64,000 bases of DNA from Oharaeibacter diazotrophicus (GTDB taxonomy: Bacteria; Pseudomonadota; Alphaproteobacteria; Rhizobiales; Pleomorphomonadaceae), in assembly GCF_004362745.1 (NCBI RefSeq), contig NZ_SNXY01000006.1, forward strand, positions 1,488,001-1,552,000. The letters run 5' to 3'. The notes beneath the pieces are model-generated. The model did not search any database and was not told the DNA's origin. It saw nothing but the letters and a program-made list of their open reading frames with translations. Shown here one piece after another: positions 61,407 through 64,000 of the stretch (positions are counted from its first letter, which is position 1; every line of letters starts with the position of its first letter). The translations under genes and the position numbers were made by a program.

Positions 61407-62234
61407 ATGCGCCTGCGCGTCAGCCACGAGATCAACGCCGTGTTCACGCCGCCGTCGAGCCTGTCGGTGCGCGAGATCCGGATGACCCCGCGCACCTACG
61501 ACGGCCAGTACGTCGGCGAGTGGCGCATCGACGTCGGCCACGACTGCTGGCTCGACCGTGTCGCCGACGCGCTCGGCAACACCGTGCACGACTTCACCGT
61601 CACCGGCCCGGCCGGTTCGCTCTCGATCGTCGCCGCCGGCGAGGTCGAGGTCGACGACACCAACGGCGTGCTCCAGGCCGGTCACGAAAGGCTGCCGCCG
61701 GCGCTGTTCCTGCGCGAGACCCGGCTGACCGCCGCCGGCGAGGCCGTCCGCGCGCTCGCCGGCGAATCGGCGGCCGCCGGCACCGGTCCGCTCGACCGCT
61801 GCCACGCCCTGATGGCGATCCTGGCCGAACGCTTCGAGATCGGCACGGCCGAGGAGGCCGAGGTCACCGGCACGGTCGACCGCACCGCCGAGGAGACCGC
61901 TCTCGCCGTCGCCGGATCGCCGACCGGGCTCGCTCACGTCTTCGTCGCCGCGGCGCGGGTGCTCCAGATCCCGTCGCGATTCGTCACCGGCTACCTCTGG
62001 CGCGGCGACGCCCGCGACGACGGCGAAGCGGCGCACGCCTGGGCGGAGGCCCACGTGCCCGGCCTCGGCTGGGTCGGCTTCGACGTCGCCGAGAACCGCT
62101 GCCCCACCGACGCCTACGTCCGCGTCGCCGCCGGTTTCGACCAGAACGGCGCGGCCTGGGTGCGCGGGGCCGACCGCGGCGTCGACCGCATGGCGACGAC
62201 GAGCCGCGCCGTGATCCGCCGCCGGGACGGCTGA
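61407..62234 (+). CDS. Transglutaminase-like protein of the Anbu operon
   Basis: A 275-residue protein with an N-terminal bacterial transglutaminase-like beta domain (MRLRVSHEINAVFTPPSSLSVREIRMTPR) and a catalytic core in which GSPTGLAHVFVAAARVLQIPSRFVTGYL holds the position of the nucleophile cysteine; here it reads GLAHVF, so Ala replaces Cys. The catalytic His (HAWAEAHVPGLGWVGFDV) and Asp are kept (DVAENRCPTD). A missing nucleophile suggests a binding or structural role, or a misplaced register by eye. It lies 19 bases after the alpha-E gene. Confidence 0.88.
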   Translation: MRLRVSHEINAVFTPPSSLSVREIRMTPRTYDGQYVGEWRIDVGHDCWLDRVADALGNTVHDFTVTGPAGSLSIVAAGEVEVDDTNGVLQAGHERLPPALFLRETRLTAAGEAVRALAGESAAAGTGPLDRCHALMAILAERFEIGTAEEAEVTGTVDRTAEETALAVAGSPTGLAHVFVAAARVLQIPSRFVTGYLWRGDARDDGEAAHAWAEAHVPGLGWVGFDVAENRCPTDAYVRVAAGFDQNGAAWVRGADRGVDRMATTSRAVIRRRDG

Positions 62235-62381
62235 TCGGCGGGACATCCACGAATGGAGCGCTGACGACGGCGCGGGTCTCCTGTATGACCGGCCGTCGAT
62301 GCCCCTGCCGCGCGGCGGCTCGGGCCGGGCGAAGACGGTGCGGGCCGAGGGGCCGGCGCCCGACCGGGGGGACGGGACGAA

Positions 62382-63122
62382 ATGACCTACTGCGTCGGCA
62401 TCCTCGTGAAGGAGGGGCTCACGATGATCGCGGACACGCGAACCAACGCGGGTCTCGACAATGTCGCGCAGTACCGCAAGCTCCACGTCTTCGAGCGCCC
62501 CGGCGAGCGCATGATCGCCATCGCCACCGCCGGCAACCTCGCGGTGTCGCAGTCCGTGCTGTCGCTGCTCAACGAGGGCATCCGCGACCCCGAGACCGGC
62601 GAGCTCGAGACCATCCACACCCAGCCCTCGATGTTCCGCGTCGCCCAGTTCGTCGGGCGCGCGGTGCGCGAGGTGTTCCGCATCGACGGCCCGGCGCTCG
62701 AGCAGTCCAACACCGCCTTCGAGGTCTCGATGCTGCTCGGCGGCCAGATCGCCGGCGGCCGGCTGCGGCTGTTTATGATCTACCGCCAGGGCAACTTCAT
62801 CGAGGCGACCGAGGACACGCCCTTCCTCCAGATCGGCGAGCACAAATACGGCAAGCCGATCCTCGACCGCGCCATCAAGTTCGGCACCAACATCGAGGAG
62901 GCGCTGAAGCTCGGCCTGATCTCGATGGATTCGACCATGCGGTCGAATCTCGGCGTCGGCATGCCGATCGACCTCGTCACGATCCGCCGTGACGCCGTCC
63001 AGCACGACCTGCTGCACCGGATCGAGCCGGGCGAGCCCTATTTCCACGACCTGCGCGAACGCTGGAGCGCCGCCCTGCGCGCCGCCCACCAAGGCATCCC
63101 GAAGCCGCCCTACAAGGGCTGA
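62382..63122 (+). CDS. anbu: Anbu, bacterial proteasome-like peptidase homologue
   Basis: A 246-residue Ntn-hydrolase-fold protein that assembles into helical or stacked-ring complexes. After Met removal the chain starts with the nucleophile Thr1 (MTYCVGILV); Asp17 (IADTRTNAG) and Lys32 (YRKLHVF) complete the proteasome-type site. The length and MIAIATAGNLAVSQSVL, FEVSMLLGGQIAGG and KYGKPILDRAI segments match Anbu. Substrates are unknown. The gene is 147 bases after the transglutaminase-like gene and closes the four-gene operon found in many proteobacteria. Confidence 0.95.
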   Translation: MTYCVGILVKEGLTMIADTRTNAGLDNVAQYRKLHVFERPGERMIAIATAGNLAVSQSVLSLLNEGIRDPETGELETIHTQPSMFRVAQFVGRAVREVFRIDGPALEQSNTAFEVSMLLGGQIAGGRLRLFMIYRQGNFIEATEDTPFLQIGEHKYGKPILDRAIKFGTNIEEALKLGLISMDSTMRSNLGVGMPIDLVTIRRDAVQHDLLHRIEPGEPYFHDLRERWSAALRAAHQGIPKPPYKG

Positions 63123-63149
63123 CGGCGCGCGTCCCCACGCCCGCGTCCG

Positions 63150-63557
63150 TCACGACGCCCGGCTCGTGGCGCCCTCCCCGGCGAGTTCGTCGAGGATCGG
63201 GCAGTCCGGCCGGTGGTCGCCGTGGCAGGCGTGGACCAGCCGCTTCAGCGTCGTGCGCATGCCCTGGAGTTCGCGGATCTTCGCCTCGATCTCGGCGATC
63301 CGCGTCTCGGCGAGGGCGCGGACCTCGCCGCTGGCGCGGTCGCGGTCGGCCCAGAGATCGAGCAGGGCGCGGCAGTCCTCGATGGTGAAGCCCAGCGAGC
63401 GGGCCCGGTGCAGGAAGGCGAGCTGGTGAACCTCGGCCTCGCCGTAGCGGCGGTAGCCGTTGCCCGAGCGCGGCGCCCGGAGGAGGCCGATCTCCTCGTA
63501 GTAGCGGATCGTCTTGGCCGGCAAACCCGAGCGCCGCGCCGCCTCGCCGATGTTCAT
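63150..63557 (-). CDS. CueR-like MerR family regulator
   Basis: A 135-residue regulator with the MerR winged helix MNIGEAARRSGLPAKTIRYYEEIGLL and a dimerisation helix. Cys111 and Cys119 in HACHGDHRPDCPI give the Cx7C metal loop of copper/silver/gold sensors (CueR Cys112 and Cys120). Such regulators open promoters of copA or copper-chaperone genes with a 19-bp spacer. No such target gene is in the window, and the gene ends 28 bases from the Anbu stop on the opposite strand. The start is after GGCGGGAG. Confidence 0.92.
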   Translation of the reverse strand: MNIGEAARRSGLPAKTIRYYEEIGLLRAPRSGNGYRRYGEAEVHQLAFLHRARSLGFTIEDCRALLDLWADRDRASGEVRALAETRIAEIEAKIRELQGMRTTLKRLVHACHGDHRPDCPILDELAGEGATSRAS

Positions 63558-64000
63558 CTCCCGCCTCGCCCGCTTTCGACCATCCCCGATCATATGGTCG
63601 CGCGGCCGCCACTGAGAAGATCGCGACGCGCGCCGGGGGCATCCAGGGCGGTTCACCGCGGCGGTCGGGACGTCGCCTGCGCCTCCCTCGCGGTCTCGCT
63701 CCACGGGCGGGGAGGTGTCCCGTCGAGGGGGTGGCGAAGGATACGGCTCGTGAAACCCACTACACCGGCACCGCCCCCAGCCTCCACTTCGCCCCGAACC
63801 TCCCCACCGCGTCCCCTCCCCCCTGGAGGGGGAGGGACAGGGAGAGGGGGCCGACGCGCCGACGTCGGCCGAATCGGAGATGGAGCCGAGCGACGAACCG
63901 CTGCTCGTCTGCCCCCTCTCCCCAACCCTCCCCCTCCAGGGGGGAGGGAGTCCGTCGAGTGTGTGGAAAGGGTGGAGGGAAGTCTCTGCCGCCCATCGAC
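63558..64000. other. Gene-free end of the window with an inverted-repeat element
   Basis: No gene seen. An inverted pair (CCCTCCCCCCTGGAGGGGGAGGG near 63813 and its reverse-complement form near 63926) bounds an element at about 63811-63950, also with GGGAGAGGGGGCC / GGCCCCCTCTCCC inner arms. It looks like the GC-rich palindromic repeats seen elsewhere in the window. Confidence 0.7.

Overview
The window reads as chromosomal DNA of a very GC-rich alphaproteobacterium, most likely a Hyphomicrobiales (Rhizobiales) member able to oxidise methanol with a lanthanide enzyme. Support comes from a XoxF-type methanol dehydrogenase with its usual partners, alphaproteobacterial family proteins (DUF3126, BTLCP peptidase, tandem PilZ, XoxJ), TTGAC-type -35 boxes and a class A RNase P RNA. 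Nearly all genes are short-range operons of housekeeping or metabolic type. I see no phage, insertion sequence, CRISPR array or transposase.

Layout. 1-345: 3' end of an asparagine-synthetase-like gene. 359-4466 (minus): an overlapping three-gene operon of an OmpA-like protein and two exported caspase-fold proteases. 4611-6787 (minus): BenE-type transporter and a dihaem cytochrome c. 6940-12638 (plus): radA, cvpA, purF, an SDR and an AmpD-like amidase. 12877-17615: lytic transglycosylase, orphan barstar, PQQ sugar dehydrogenase, rnpB, a membrane/coiled-coil protein and a PqiA half. 17584-21396 (minus): GNAT, NUDIX, DUF983, a DjlA-like protein and two paralogous Thr-rich proteins. 21879-28134: small proteins, a histidine kinase, CBS protein, rhomboid protease, a putative sRNA, PAS and PilZ proteins. 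28417-33288: BTLCP peptidase, gamma carbonic anhydrase, membrane proteins, DUF3126, cysE and an enoyl-CoA hydratase. 33659-40317: acyl-CoA synthetase, AGE epimerase, cysQ, a two-gene ABC transporter and a threonine dehydratase.

40415-47273 is the methanol module. On the minus strand lie xoxF, its cytochrome xoxG, the periplasmic binding-like xoxJ and a CXXCW rhodanese-like protein. Divergently on the plus strand lie a quinoprotein-relay zinc hydrolase and a SoxYZ-like carrier. XoxF passes electrons to XoxG; the other four are family companions of PQQ dehydrogenases. No mxa or pqq biosynthesis genes are in the window.

47356-54608: an exported small protein, tRNA-Leu(TAA), rlpA, a purine phosphoribosyltransferase, a CinA-like protein, sfsA, map, a 177-bp tandem repeat array, a VOC protein and radC. 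54778-58720: an HPr-kinase-like protein, a methyltransferase and a radical SAM/SPASM enzyme facing a PRMT-like methyltransferase, a possible uncharacterised modification locus. 58930-63122: a complete Anbu operon (ATP-grasp, alpha-E, transglutaminase-like, Anbu proteasome homologue). 63150-63557: a CueR-like regulator.

The items most worth following up are the caspase/caspase/OmpA operon, the Anbu operon, the HPrK/methyltransferase/radical SAM set, the paired Thr-rich proteins with a shared C-terminal tag, an sRNA-like transcript with a strong terminator at 26282-26317, and several families of palindromic intergenic repeats, one of which sits directly behind stop codons. All assignments are from reading the sequence; no database search was run.
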